Below are positions 32,370-43,569 of a stretch of 64,000 nt of DNA, one piece after another. The translations under genes and the position numbers were made by a program. Numbering within the stretch: the first letter of the stretch is position 1; each line of letters opens with the position of its first letter. The stretch comes from Eutreptiella sp. 'Long Island Sound 2002' (Eukaryota > Euglenozoa > Euglenophyceae > Eutreptiales > Eutreptiaceae). The notes under the pieces are model-generated. The model worked only from the letters and a program-made list of their open reading frames with translations, did not search any database and was not told the DNA's origin. Location of the stretch: assembly GCA_964036045.1 (NCBI GenBank), contig OZ038380.1:170933245-170997244 (forward strand), read 5' to 3'.

Positions 32370-32870
32370 CCTGGGCCCTGTGGCACACCTTCCCACATCG
32401 GATGTGATGGAGGGCACGCTCTGTTTTTCGCGGTCCGGGGGGAACTAAATGCCACGCCTGTCAGCGCTGAGTGCGCGCCATGAGGGCAGAGGACTGGGAC
32501 AGACATTTCAGCCTCACGTGTACTCACCACAAAATTAGTGTGTGGCGCGCGTGTGGCACACATACTCCCCCCTACAAGTATGATTCTTGGAGTATTTTGG
32601 GGCCATCTTGTGTCTCCTCTCCACTTTTCGGCCCTGCTACAGCAGCAATTCTGCAGCTATATTGCTTTGCTTGGCTCCGTAACTTGTGTGCTTACTGCTT
32701 TTTCATCCTGCCCACAACCCCCCACATACACACACTTCCCCACTACTGCACACTGCCCCCCGAGGCATTGCTTCCTTAAACCCCCACCTGTTGGGCCCTG
32801 TGGTACATCGTCCCACACCGGATGTGGTGGAGGGCATGCTGTAGACTTCGCGGTCTGGGGATGACGGATT
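32370..32870. repeat. Short direct repeat pair
   Basis: 32370-32450 and 32788-32870 share GGGCCCTGTGG.ACA and GGATGTG.TGGAGGGCA.GCT blocks at about 80-85% identity. The DNA between them holds no recognised gene. Confidence 0.6.
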
Positions 32871-32874
32871 GGCC

Positions 32875-33030
32875 CTCACTGGCCCTCAGACTGCCTTTTT
32901 TCTTATGTAGGCTCTGTCATGGGAACCCCTTTTCCAGACCTGACCCCCCCGGCTCTGCCTCCTGCTTTGCACGAGGCGAGTGGCGGTGACGGTCGGTTGT
33001 CGGTTCACGTCCAACCGCTTTTCGGTTGTG
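32875..33030. repeat. Direct repeat, copy 1 of 2
   Basis: It is similar to 35125-35300. Both contain CTCAGACTGCCTTTTTT, TATGTAGGCTCTGTCA, GGCTCTGCCTCCTGC and GGCGAGTGGCGGT blocks. Confidence 0.7.
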
Positions 33031-33393
33031 TTTCCCCCGTGAAGCCATTTTCAGGGGAGTGGACGCCACGGGGGCGGCGAGTTGCAGTTGTAGGCAGCAG
33101 TGCAGACATCGCACTCTCACCCGCAAACCACCCCTCGACCCACAAAAAACACATGAACAACATGATATGGGACGCCAGTTGCACTCCGCGCGCGGCTCCA
33201 CCCGCCTTCATGCAACGCCCCGCGGTCCAGCCTCTGGAGGGGTGCCTCCACAACACACAGTCGACCTGGTGCGGTCGCCCGACTCTCTTACCACACATTG
33301 ACATTGCATTCGCATTGGAGGACACGGCGACCGTCCTCCCGCACTTGTAAATGTGTCGCATGCGCGTGTTCTCTCCCGTCCCCTGCCTTGCAG

Positions 33394-33772
33394 ATCTCAA
33401 GTCTCCGGCGGTCACGGTCACGGTACCCGCAGACGGCGAGCCCAGTGCGGACTGCACCTGCAGTAAGGACGGCCGCTGCCCCAAGCACACACTGGACGTC
33501 TCGCTGCTGTCCCGGCAGTCCAGCGACGGCTTCACGCACCCCCCCGCGATGGGGGCGTCGTTGATCATGAACGTCCGCAAGGGGCTCCCCATGAATTTCC
33601 GCCCAAACTCCCCCCCGACAGTTCCGGGGACCGTGGAGGGGCCCAAGCCCATCCTTTCCGACCGCAGCAACAAGGTGCCCCCCTCTTGGTCCCACTGGTC
33701 CTTGGGGGTTGTATTTTTGGAGCCCCGCCCATCCACCCCCTTTTTGGAGGTGACGGTCAGGTCCACCCCAAC
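33394..33772 (+). CDS. Host exon interrupted by a hAT element, unknown protein
   Basis: It follows the acceptor ccctgccttgcag and stays open. It encodes DLKSPAVTVTVPADGEPSAD, a cysteine-rich CTCSKDGRC, and GVVFLEPRPSTPFLEVTVRS. The open frame runs into the transposon at 33773. The frame on the far side, after one target-site copy, continues only about 13 codons to a stop. No domain was recognised. Its phase fits the small exon at 31947. Confidence 0.45.
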
Positions 33773-34655
33773 CAGGGAACGTTTATAAGGAATTAAGTTA
33801 ACTGGGGGGGGGGGTCTGGGTGGGTGCCCCAGCCTGGGTGGGTGGGTCAAAAGTCTGGGACCCTCCCCCCTCTTGGAATTGTACTCTGGGTGGGTGGGTC
33901 TGTAGTCTAGGACCCCCCCGTTTGATGTTAGTGTGCAGGCTGATGGCGCTTTTTTTTTCAATTTCAAATGTGGGCAATCAGCTGAATGGGAAGGATTTTT
34001 GATAGAGTACAATGGTAAGGCAGTTGTCTTTGGATCTAGGGTCTGAGGTTCAATTGAGCTTCGCTTTTTTTGCAAGGTTGGGAGCAGCAGTGACAGGGGT
34101 CGCTTTGTGTGTACCTGCAGACTTGTGTATCTGCAGACCTCATTGTTTGATTTTGTTGCTATGCAGCAGCCTGGGAAGTACCGCTGTGGTTGTGGAGTAC
34201 TCATATCCAATGTGGAAAAGGCTGAACGTGAGCACTGCAGAAGTGATCGACATCAAAAATGGTTGAAAAGCCAGCAGACTCCAAAGACCCTTTCAGCATT
34301 TTCTGTGAAGGAACAGAACCCTGTAGGCAGCAGCAGCAGTAGCAGTACAAACACCAGCAACAACTACAACACCAACAGCAGCAGCAGCAATGCCAACTGC
34401 AGCAGTTGCAGCAGCAACAACAATGTGCTTCGGCAGCCGTGGTAGCATCACCATAGGTGGGGCTGGGGAGCCATTCAGCCCCGGGAGAGCGCCTCAAACC
34501 CCCCCTCAAATGTTTATAAGAGGGGGGGGTTGGGTTGGGTTGGGTTGGACTCTTCCAGTAAGAGGGGGGGGGTCTGGGTGGGTGGCTTGGTCTTGGGTGG
34601 GTGGGTGGGTGCCTCAAAACCCCAAAACCCCCCAGCCCCTTATAAACGTTCCCTG
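33773..34655. mobile_element. Non-autonomous hAT-type DNA transposon (883 bp)
   Basis: The 18-bp terminal inverted repeats are perfect: CAGGGAACGTTTATAAGG at 33773-33790 and its reverse complement at 34638-34655. They are flanked by an exact 8-bp target duplication, ACCCCAAC (33765-33772 and 34656-34663). CAGGG ends with an 8-bp duplication are the hallmark of the hAT superfamily. No transposase is encoded. Inside lie G-rich GGGTGGGT tracts near both ends, a degenerate tRNA-like stretch near 34006-34065, a short zinc-finger-like frame (YRCGCGV.., HCRSDRHQKWL near 34185-34265) and a CAG/CAA-rich run (34325-34425). Confidence 0.9.
34520..34560. repeat. (GGGTT)n run
   Basis: GGGTTGGGTTGGGTTGG lies inside the hAT element. 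Similar short runs occur at 36487-36506 and 45414-45440. They are too short to be called telomeric; G-quadruplex formation is possible. Confidence 0.7.
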
Positions 34656-34939
34656 ACCCCAACCTGCTATCCACCCCCAACGGCGCCAAGTCTTCTGTAA
34701 CCGCCAGAACTTGCCACCCAACCGCTTTTCCAACCGCCAGTCCACATTCGCACCCACTATTGGCAGTTCCTTCAGCCTCCTTCCCCCTCAACCGCAGCCC
34801 GAGCCCTGAACGACACAAGTCTCTTGAACTGAGACCACTGCCTTGCGCTCTTGGGAGTCCCTTAGGAAGGTATTAGTGCTGGGCTTCGCAGCAGCCCACA
34901 ACGAAGGGGGCGGTAGAGCTTGGAGCTACCGCCAGAAGC

Positions 34940-35050
34940 CAAGCAGAGTGTGCAGCTGGAGCCAGAGCTGGAGCTGGAGCGAGAGCCAGAGGTGGATCCG
35001 TAGCCAGAGCTGTAGCTGGAGCTAGAGCCGGAGCTGGAGCGTGGCTCGAG
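34940..35050. repeat. Degenerate hexamer repeat (GAGCTG/GAGCCA)
   Basis: About 18 imperfect hexamers alternate around AGAGCTGGAGC and would read as a Trp-Ser-rich peptide. I see no gene attached. Confidence 0.75.
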
Positions 35051-35124
35051 CTAGGGAGGTGATGATTTCCAGAAAGGGGGGGGGTTGACCCATCTTGAGA
35101 ACCCAGTGATTGCGCTGCTTTCCA

Positions 35125-35300
35125 AGCCCTCACTGGTCCTCAGACTGCCTTTTTTTTATGTAGGCTCTGTCACGGCATCCCTTTTTCCAGGCCTAACCCC
35201 CCAGGCTCTGCCTCCTGCGTTTTTTTTTTCCGCAAGGCGAGTGGCGGTAACGGTCAGTTGTCGGTTCCCGTCCAACCGCTTCTCAGTTGCCCTTCACCTG
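35125..35300. repeat. Direct repeat, copy 2 of 2
   Basis: It matches 32875-33030 at about 85% identity, with homopolymer changes. Confidence 0.7.
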
Positions 35301-35561
35301 CCACCCACGGGCTCAACTTGCCAACGACCATTGGTCAAGCAAGGTCCCCATTCCTTCTTTTTCTCTCTCCCTTGAAGACCGAAGTGCAGGCGGTTCTGCG
35401 ATTTTTGAAGCACATTTGCTCTTGGGAGACTGACACGGATTCGGGAGTTAATTCGCACACAACAGAAGTAGAACCCTTTCACAGCATGGCAGCTGGAGAT
35501 GCACCCCCCTTGTCCAAGCTGTGCAAGTTTATCATTGCAGTTTATTCATTGTAATATTTAA

Positions 35562-35700
35562 TGTCATGGCATTACATGACATGCCATGAGATGAAATGGA
35601 ACTACATGACATTACATTATATTATATCACATCACGTGACATGACATGACATGATATTGCACTGCACTGCACTGCATGATAATGATGTCATGACCATTCA
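35562..35700. repeat. ATGAC/CACTG pentamer low-complexity tract
   Basis: ACATGACATGACATGA and CACTGCACTGCACTGC units fill the stretch. It is non-coding. Confidence 0.85.
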
Positions 35701-36379
35701 TGTGGCGGCTGCGCCGCAGTTTGGACCCCGCACTGAGATCGATTCAGGAGGGAATCCGGGAGAGTGAGGGCGATTGTAAGCTTATAGCCAAGCTATGCCA
35801 AGCCTGCCATCGAGCCCATGGAAATCCCACACCGTAGTGGCGTGTCGGCGCGGAAGGATTTCAAACGGAAAACGGGGGCACCTAAGGCGTCACGCAGTTG
35901 CTGCATTTTGCAGTTGCTGTATTGCATATCTTGTACAAGGTAAGGGGGGGGGATGGGACGAAGGAAACCGCAACTCCATGTGGCCCATGTCAATGTGGCC
36001 CGACACTGTCACGTCACACATGACATTGAAGTACAGTGCAGCTACCGTAGTGATTCCGGGGGCTGACAACCGTTGTAAGTCTATGGCCAAGATACCACTT
36101 GTGCAAGACACGGAGAGCGCATGTACCGTATTGATTGGGGGCCTCATTTGTATATGTCGTGGGCTATAGACGTGCGCCCATATGCTCCGTCTGTGTGCAT
36201 TTCCTATTGTTTTGCTGAGTCACCTTTGCTTCGTTGTGATTTGTCCGATTGTCCTGCACCAATTTGGGTCCCTTGCATTTTGTGTTGGGTGAATGGCGCT
36301 GAAACACAAGTGGGAGCCGGTTGCACCCAAGTGTCTCGATCAGGGTTGTGCTTAGTGTTTGGCCTACGAGACGGGGGTG

Positions 36380-37926
36380 AGGTGTGAGAGGCAAAAAACA
36401 GTTTCTGTACCCAAAATGGGCCTTTAAGTTTTGGCTCTATTCACAATTTCATTTTTCCCCAGAGGAAAAATTCTTTGGTGTTGGGTGGGGGGTTGGGTTG
36501 GGTTGGGCTGGCGGCCTCATGCAGGAGCAGGCCCTCGGGTGTGGGCTTCCTTCCCTGCCCCACCACGAGGCTGAACTACCTGACTGTCCGGTTCCAAGGC
36601 CGAGCGGACTGTCGACAGCCACCAGACCCCACCGAAGCGCAAGTGGGCGGAAGATACCGTCGTCCTGTGTGTAGGCGCGCGCGCGGGCGTGGGCGCGTGT
36701 GCGCGCTGGCGTTCGTGGGCTGGGCGGAGGGGCTGGGCCTTGTGCGTGGGGGGCAAGTGTGGCCTGGTGCTCCACGCCCGGTGGGGAGGCCATGGGAGCC
36801 TGACGTGGAGCCCACCAGGGAGTAGTGGGCCAGGGCATCACATCCTCCTGGTCACAGAGACACGCTACCTGCCCGTCCCACGACTGCGTACGCATGGGGA
36901 CGGGTGTGCGCCGGGCACGACTTGGGGGGACCCGCCCTCCTTGACTGCCTGCAGGCACAGGTGGCGCCGCCGTACTAGCTGGGTCCCACACTCCCACGGC
37001 CTGGGGCGCAGGTGGCAAGTGGAGGGGTCCCTGGGCGCGCTGGGTGCTTCCCTGCCCTGGGACCTACCCGGGAAGGTTCCCGGGTGCGGCGCTGCTGCCC
37101 CGGTAGTCCTGGGGGCCCGTAGGGCACACCACCGGACTGGCCCCTCCGATGGGGAAGGGGGGGGGGGCGGGGCAGGGGTCGGCAGGTGGCTGTCTAGCCT
37201 CCGGGGTCGCCCACAACTGCACTGGAGTGCACGGGGCTGTGCTGGCCTAGGCGTCTGTGATGAAGTTGGAAGGGGGCGCGCACACCTGGAGGTTCCCAGG
37301 GCAGGCCGCTCAAGGGATACCCACAGCAGTCAAGCTGTGAGCCCTTCACAGCCTCCACTTTCCAGGCCTTGAGGGCGCCGACTCCGTGCACCCCTCCCGA
37401 TTGGGGGTGCAGGCGGGGGGGGGGGGGGTAGAGTGGTGGATGGGTCTACCTGTCCGTTGTTTGGCTCATGGTGCTCACTTGTTTGGGAGAGGAGGACCAC
37501 CTGCTGGGTTACCATGTGGGTCCCACATCCCAACAAACTCGTCGTTCGGCGTCCGCTCCCTTTCCACGAGGGGAGGGACCTTGATCACCATGTGTCGGCC
37601 TGCAGTGAGGGTGCGAGGGCATGCTTGGGGGGGGGGGGGGGCGTGTGCTAGGCCTGCTTTCGGTCCGGCCCCATTTCTGTTTGGGGGGGTAGGGGCAGCA
37701 AAAGGTCTGCTCCCCTGTTTCCTGGTCCCCAAGGGGAACCAGCCCACGGCCTGCACCCTCGCTTTGTGGTGGCTGAAATTTGGGCCGACAGGGTGTTGGG
37801 TGGGGGGTGGGGTAGCCTGGGGGGTGGGATCCGCCAGATCACCCTGCGGATAAGCACATCCCTCGTCTCAATGGCACAGGTTTGGCTGCTGCCCCCACCC
37901 CAACCCTCTGCCCCCGTTCCACACAG
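36380..37926. other. G-rich non-coding region
   Basis: The stretch is very rich in G on the plus strand, with a CG/TG-alternating tract at 36670-36715 and poly-G runs at 37148, 37418 and 37626. Open frames on both strands look compositional. I recognise no gene. Confidence 0.5.
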
Positions 37927-38083
37927 GAGGGGCTGAGCAGGAGTGTGCGCTTTGCCGACCGCGAGAAGGACCCCCCGGACAACCTCGAGCAACTCGGCGA
38001 TGCCCCGGCCCGAGGCCCGCGGTGGAACACGGGCTTCCTGGGGCCCAAGGCATCGTCCCCCCGGGCGCAGTTATTCCGCAGCG
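37927..38083 (+). CDS. Exon-like segment, unknown protein
   Basis: It lies between a strong acceptor (cccccgttccacacag) and a strong donor (CAGCG|GTAGGT). It encodes EGLSRSVRFADREKDPPDNL followed by RGPRWNTGFLGPKA, phase 0 in and phase 1 out. No family was recognised. It may be part of the interrupted gene at 33394. Confidence 0.4.
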
Positions 38084-41000
38084 GTAGGTGTGCTCTGCCT
38101 TCCACCGCCGGTCTGGGGGGTCCGTCCCATGTCCTTTGAGTTGTGCCCCCTGAAGACACAGCCGGCCACCGTATGCCTCTGCCTCACCACCAGCCCTCTG
38201 GAAACCGGGTCATGTGTGCAGCCGCCACCAAATCCATCGCTGACAGCACTCCCTCTTCCTGGTTGGTGTGTGCGGATGTGCGGGTGCTGCCTCCACCACA
38301 ACCATCACTGACAGCTTCCACCACGCCTGAAGCCCTAATCGCGGCATCCTCCTCATCCACAGCCCCCCCTGGTGTGAAATTCAGAAAAAATTCCAAACAA
38401 AGGCATTTTGCCGCGAGTTGAAATGTAGCGACCATCTCCAAGAGATATGCCATGCAGCATGGCAGGTATGAGGCAAGATATGCCGAAGCTATGGTATCCT
38501 CCCCATTGAATACTCCCCCACATGTGTGGTGCCCCTCTCCCACAGGAAGCTGTCACCAAACCGGAATTTCGCAGGACATCACATTTTTGTTGGGGAGCTT
38601 TGAGCAGAACAATTTGCTCTCTACCCAAAATACATATCGCACAATGATCAGCGGGACGGGGCGATCATTTTGAGGGACAAAAATTTCCCCTTTCGCCCCC
38701 CCCTCCCCCCGCCCCTTTCGACCGACAGTTGGCGGTGGTGGGGGGTCGCAGCGGAACCGGTCAGCCTCCCACCCCCACCCCATTGAATCCAGTATATTGC
38801 AGCACAGGTACCAGAACTTGCCAATCATAAGTATTGCGACCCTTGACATCACTGCGAACCCCAACCTGATTGCTACCCCTGCCTTTTATGGGCGACTGCA
38901 CGCAGAGTGTAGACCGCTGACCCTCGTTCTCCCACCCATGAAACCACAACGTTGTGGTCCACTGAAGGGCCCCATATGGCACATTCTGACCGTTTTGATA
39001 GATTGTGTGACTGCACGTAACAGCAAGGCAAGCAAGGCTGGTGATATGAGAGGGTGGCACACAAGCTCAGCATTGTCTACCCTTTGCACAGACTGATTTT
39101 CTCGTCGGACACAATAACTGGTCATATGCTCCAAATACTGTGTTTCAGTGGTATGATGCTTTGCAATGTTGTCTTTGAGCAGGGAAGGGCAGGTGCTGTG
39201 TGCATGCACCTCATTGGACTTCTTGCGTCCAGGTTTGCACACACATTGAACCTGGGAGATCCCGACCTGCTGTGTGCCTGCACCGCTCCCCTACATCATG
39301 CGCGGTGGTGCCCAACTCCAACGCATTGTTTCAGAAGATCATGGAGGGTGTATCGTGAGGACCAAGGAGGAGGCCAGTGGTTGCAAAACAAAAAAATGGT
39401 GGCTTGGGCTATGGTCATAGGTGGTGCCAGAGGTCTGGACTAGGATAGCACAGTATGGATGCTGGGCTGTGATACACAAAATATTTTATATGTTGTCTCA
39501 TGCACACAAGCCTACAAAGAAGGAGAGACGCTTTGAAACACTCATCAATGCGCTTTAGCTTGCCACCACGAACTAGGTTTCTATGCAGTTGCTTGGTGTC
39601 CTTTTTCATTTTTTCTGGATGCAATCTACTCTTTCTGCTACAGGGACAATGCAAAGACCCGCGACAGGTAGAAGAATCTCTCCATGGGAGGACTTTTGAA
39701 AGGGAGGTGCTGTGGTGTTGTTGTAGGCAGCGGGTTTGTAACAACCTGATGTTGCCACAGGGGCAAGGGCATATTGCCATATGCCTGTGCACACACTGCG
39801 CATGCTGGTCAGTGCTGAGGGGTGGGGTGTGTGTGGCGGGTTGGGGTGGGAGGATAGTGGGGGACAGAGGTTCTGCCTCCCTTTCATCAAAGCAGAAAAG
39901 CACCCAGTCAGTGCAAAACAGAAATCACCTCGAAGAGAGGTTGTTAGATCAAGCGCAGGACACGAGCCAGCACAAAGCACGAGCAACACGCACGAGCTCT
40001 TGGGGCTGATGCCGGTTGCCAGGGTACCTGGTGGGTGACAATGAGGGCCTCTGATATATGAAATCCACATGCCGCTCAGAGCCATTTCGGGCATCCAGGA
40101 CGCAAGAACAGTGATATTCTTCTCAAAAAGTATGAACAACTCGATCCACGGTTCAAATGCTCTCTGGTCCCTCCTCTGATGCGACCGGCCTCCAGCGCAC
40201 TGTGCGCGGTGACCCCCCCCTCCCACCTGCCAAGGCCATGCGGCAGAATACGGACATGGGACTTTGGAGGCAGAAATGTGCAGTACCATACCACCCAGTA
40301 AAGTGCACTGCACAAAGCCTTCTGTGCAGCCCTTGAAAACCCTGTCGGCATGGGCATCTTGTGGACCGCCCACCAAATCTGCTGACCTGCTTGAAACACA
40401 CCCATTGCCCCTTCTGTTACCACACCCTGCGCTGGCTGTCACTATCACAAACCTCGCAGAAAGCTTACCAACCCTGAATACTCCATACTGAAAGTGCCTG
40501 TGCTTGAAGGAACCATGTCAGCACAGCCCTCGCTGCTCCAGAGCTTAAGGGGAGGAGTTCTGAAGGGGCATTTCAAGAGAGTGTGGTTGTAAAAGTGGAC
40601 GCCGGCGGTTGTGAAAAACGCTCAGGAGGTTATGTCTGGCGGGTAGAAACCGGTTGGAGGGCTGTTGGGGGTGGAGAGGAGCAGTTGGCAGGGCTGACAA
40701 TGACCTCAAAATGGGGGGGGGGGGGCAGGGGCATTCATCCCTCTCCCTTGCCATGCCCTAACCCAACTGCCTTAAGGGGCGCCCTTCGGTTAAAGCAGCT
40801 GATGGTGTCATGCTGCATGGTAGCTGGGTTAACAAAGTGCCGAAAAGTGAGGATGCTGTTGCATCATTGGGGTGCATAGTCAAGCAGACCAGTCCCGGCA
40901 ACGGCTCCTTCCACTCCCCAGATTTGGCCAACGGAAACAAATTGCATGCAGAGCCCACTTTTGCTGCCCTCCCCCCCCTCTTTGTGCAAGCACGCTGAAA

Positions 41001-41539
41001 GTCAGGAAAACAATGGTCAGACAGGGTCCCGTGCTTAGCCATAATCTGACGATGGCTGTCACCCCCGGTATCCCACCGGCAGGAAATCTCAGTGCAAAGG
41101 TCCAGGACTCGCGGCGGAGCCGTGGCCACAAATCCTGTCATGTGTCCGGATATGCGGCGGAGCCGCACCCATGATTTGTCCAAACGCGGCGGAGCCGCAC
41201 CACCAGTCGTTGCTTGTGCGTGCACATCCCGTGCAGCTGCCTTCCAGGTTTGGGTCAATGCGCCTTTAGGCAATCAGGACACACTCCATTCTTGATTAAT
41301 GCTGCCGTTGCTGGTGTCTGAGCCGCTGCCCATCACTCACGTCTGTACTAAACTCTGACTCTCCCGAAGACCCACCTTCTTAGGGTCCCGAGCTTAGACA
41401 AGCCCGTGCTTGCCTGCGACACGTGGTACCAAAGAATGCATGTGGCGAACACCTGCCCATACCTCACCCTAACCACAATTGTCGCAACAAGGCACCAGAA
41501 CACAATGTGCAGGCAAATTTCAGCATGTTCTGGACGTCC
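38084..41539. other. Region without firmly supported genes
   Basis: Open frames on both strands are short and unconvincing. The best minus-strand candidate is 39500-39620, with HPEKMKKDTKQLHRNL. Three copies of the palindromic word GCGGCGGAGCCGC lie at about 41108-41198. Confidence 0.4.
40550..40745. repeat. Dispersed repeat family, member 2
   Basis: It is a diverged relative of 5630-5815 and 18832-19017. It contains TTTCAAGAGAGTGTGGTTG, a CGGCGGT block and GGCAGGGCTG. Confidence 0.5.
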
Positions 41540-41803
41540 TCACTGCCCATGAGAGACATCAGGAGCTGTGGAATAGAAGCCCTTTCCAACCTTGCGCCTC
41601 ATCTTAAACAGTTGCACATGCTTGCCCTTTGGGGCAGGCTTTGAAGCAGGTTTGGCTGCAGGTTTTGGAATGGGTTTAGGATTCTTATTCTTTTGGGACA
41701 AGACTGTCATCAACAATATCTTTCGTGAAGTAAAGCTTGCCCTCAAACACATGGCAAAAGCCCCAAATCCCACGAGTAGAAGGACCAATAATTGTGGCGG
41801 CAC
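41540..41803 (-). CDS. Short basic protein or terminal exon with membrane segment
   Basis: The frame encodes a hydrophobic stretch (LLVLLLVGFGAFAM), then a Lys-Pro-Ala repeat (PKPIPKPAAKPASKPAPKGK) and a basic tail ending in TGA. It has no clear ATG at its start (it opens with GTG), so it is probably the last exon of a gene running on the minus strand. No family was recognised. Confidence 0.4.
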   Translation of the reverse strand: MPPQLLVLLLVGFGAFAMCLRASFTSRKILLMTVLSQKNKNPKPIPKPAAKPASKPAPKGKHVQLFKMRRKVGKGFYSTAPDVSHGQ

Positions 41804-41929
41804 TTTTCAACCGGGGGACCGGATGTACGTAACAGCCATACCAGCAACAGCAACATTAAAAATGGCTGAAAATCACATCAAAACAAACAGCATTGGGTTG
41901 CAGTTGCAAGTAGAATGGTGGTCTTGGGG

Positions 41930-42085
41930 TGCACTACGCGCACGCGTACAGCCATAAACCCCCAAACCCATGGTGCCATAAAAAATGCACTCTTTTGAGA
42001 AACGCGCGCACGACAGGGCTTTAAACCCCTGGGACAGAAATGTATGACCAATGAAATTTTTACGGCGCCACTGCTGTAAACATTG
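41930..42085. mobile_element. Small inverted-repeat element, TTTACGGCG family, copy 1
   Basis: It shares GGGGTGCACT.CG..CACGCGTA.AGCC(A/G)TAAA at one end and TTTACGGCGCCAC.GC.GTAAA at the other with 55670-55832. Copies differ strongly in the middle. It is probably a MITE-like element without coding capacity. Confidence 0.55.
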
Positions 42086-42638
42086 ATGATTCTCGGTCAA
42101 ATTTCACCCTTTCTCTATAAGGAGTTGTATCTGAAAAACATAGTTCCAGCGGCATTCTAAACTAGTAGTGCAGGATCAAGACCTTGTTTAGGAATGCTGT
42201 AACAGTTCATTGGCACCTCCAAGGAAATGTGTAAAACAGATCTGCAAAAGGGTGGATAGGTATAAATTGCATTTTCTGGACAAGCTAGAAGATGTCACCC
42301 TATTTGGACAATTGTATTGGGGGGAATATTGATCAAATGTGGCCCAAACCGCGATGTTCCATGTGGTGATTATCCCTCACTGTCATGTCTCCATGCAAAA
42401 ATGGTTATGGTGCTAGCGCCGTAAAAAAAACCCGTCTGTCTGCTGGTTGGAACCCCATACAACAAATCGAAACATATGTCCTTTGTCTATCGGAGAACGG
42501 CAGAGATGGACAAATTCCGAGAAACCTAGATAATCCACGTCTACCACTGCTATGCTACCAGTCATCCCCTCTCATAGCATAACATGTAGTCACAGCCGCA
42601 AACAATGAGACCCCCCACACCGGTTGTCACATCCGACG

Positions 42639-42902
42639 TCACATCAAAGTACAAGACCTCATCTGTTGCAGGGGCACGATCAAAACCCGTATACCGTGGA
42701 CAACAGCATCCAGTTGCATAATGTCGTCCTGCTCGGCAGGGTCGTCATAGATGGGTGTTACAGCACCGGCTTCAGTTTCATCATGTGCCACTGCACCAAC
42801 TTTGGTGTCACCATCGTCGTCCTCGGATACGTCTTGGGGTTCCTGATCAGCCGCTGCATGGGCGGCCGTTGCACCAACCTCCTCTATCTCGCTGTCAGAC
42901 AC
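42639..42902 (-). CDS. Acidic exon-like segment, unknown protein
   Basis: The minus strand encodes SDSEIEEVGATAAHAAADQE and DVSEDDDGDTKVGAV. Its composition is like a disordered acidic linker. A long overlapping plus-strand frame (42624-43550) has less natural composition and is judged a shadow. Splice borders are unresolved. Confidence 0.3.
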   Translation of the reverse strand: MSDSEIEEVGATAAHAAADQEPQDVSEDDDGDTKVGAVAHDETEAGAVTPIYDDPAEQDDIMQLDAVVHGIRVLIVPLQQMRSCTLM

Positions 42903-43569
42903 TACACGCTCCTTGGCCTGTTGGCTGCAGGGCAGCGCTTACCACCATGGGGTAACACAGAGAGCCCATTGCAATCAACCCAACCCAAATTTTCATCCCA
43001 TGACCCCCCTCTTGCTACAAACACCCCAACACACATGCAAAACCCACTCCACAGCAACATTGCATGTTACCCATCAATAGGACTTGTTTGTGTAGAAAAC
43101 ACAATGCCTGCATTGCAATGTCTACAGCATGTGGAAAAAGTGCACGGCCTAACAGGAACACTAATTTGTGAAAATTGTAGTCGGATGCGCAGCCTGCGGC
43201 ACAAGCGTTTTGGTGCATGGTGTCGTAGTAACAATTTTCTATGGACAAAAGTTTTCTTGTTTGCCACTTGCCCGAGGCCACACTGCCCAGCCGAGGGCAA
43301 ACAATGGATGCCGCCAAGGGGCGCCAATGCGGCGCCCCCCATGCCCCCCACCACGCGGCACTCTAGCCGCTGCCGAGCCAACATCCCGGCGAGCTGCCCG
43401 CCGCCATTACTACTGATCACGGCGCCTGAACCGCTATGGAGGAGCTCGCCATCGAGGACACCACGTACCCTCAATGCGGGGGGCCTCCCAGTGAGTGCGC
43501 CCTGGCCGGCTGCCCGTTGGCCAGCCCATTTGCCCAGTGTGGCACCATGAGCGACTGCTGGTGCAGCAT

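Noticed and set aside
36487-36506. GGGTT runs as telomeric repeats
   Set aside because: There are only three to four units at each of three sites, embedded in G-rich DNA. No known telomere pattern is extended.
42624-43550. 308-codon plus-strand frame
   Set aside because: It has patchy composition and no domain. The minus strand at 42639-42902 reads as a more natural acidic segment, so the plus frame is probably a shadow.
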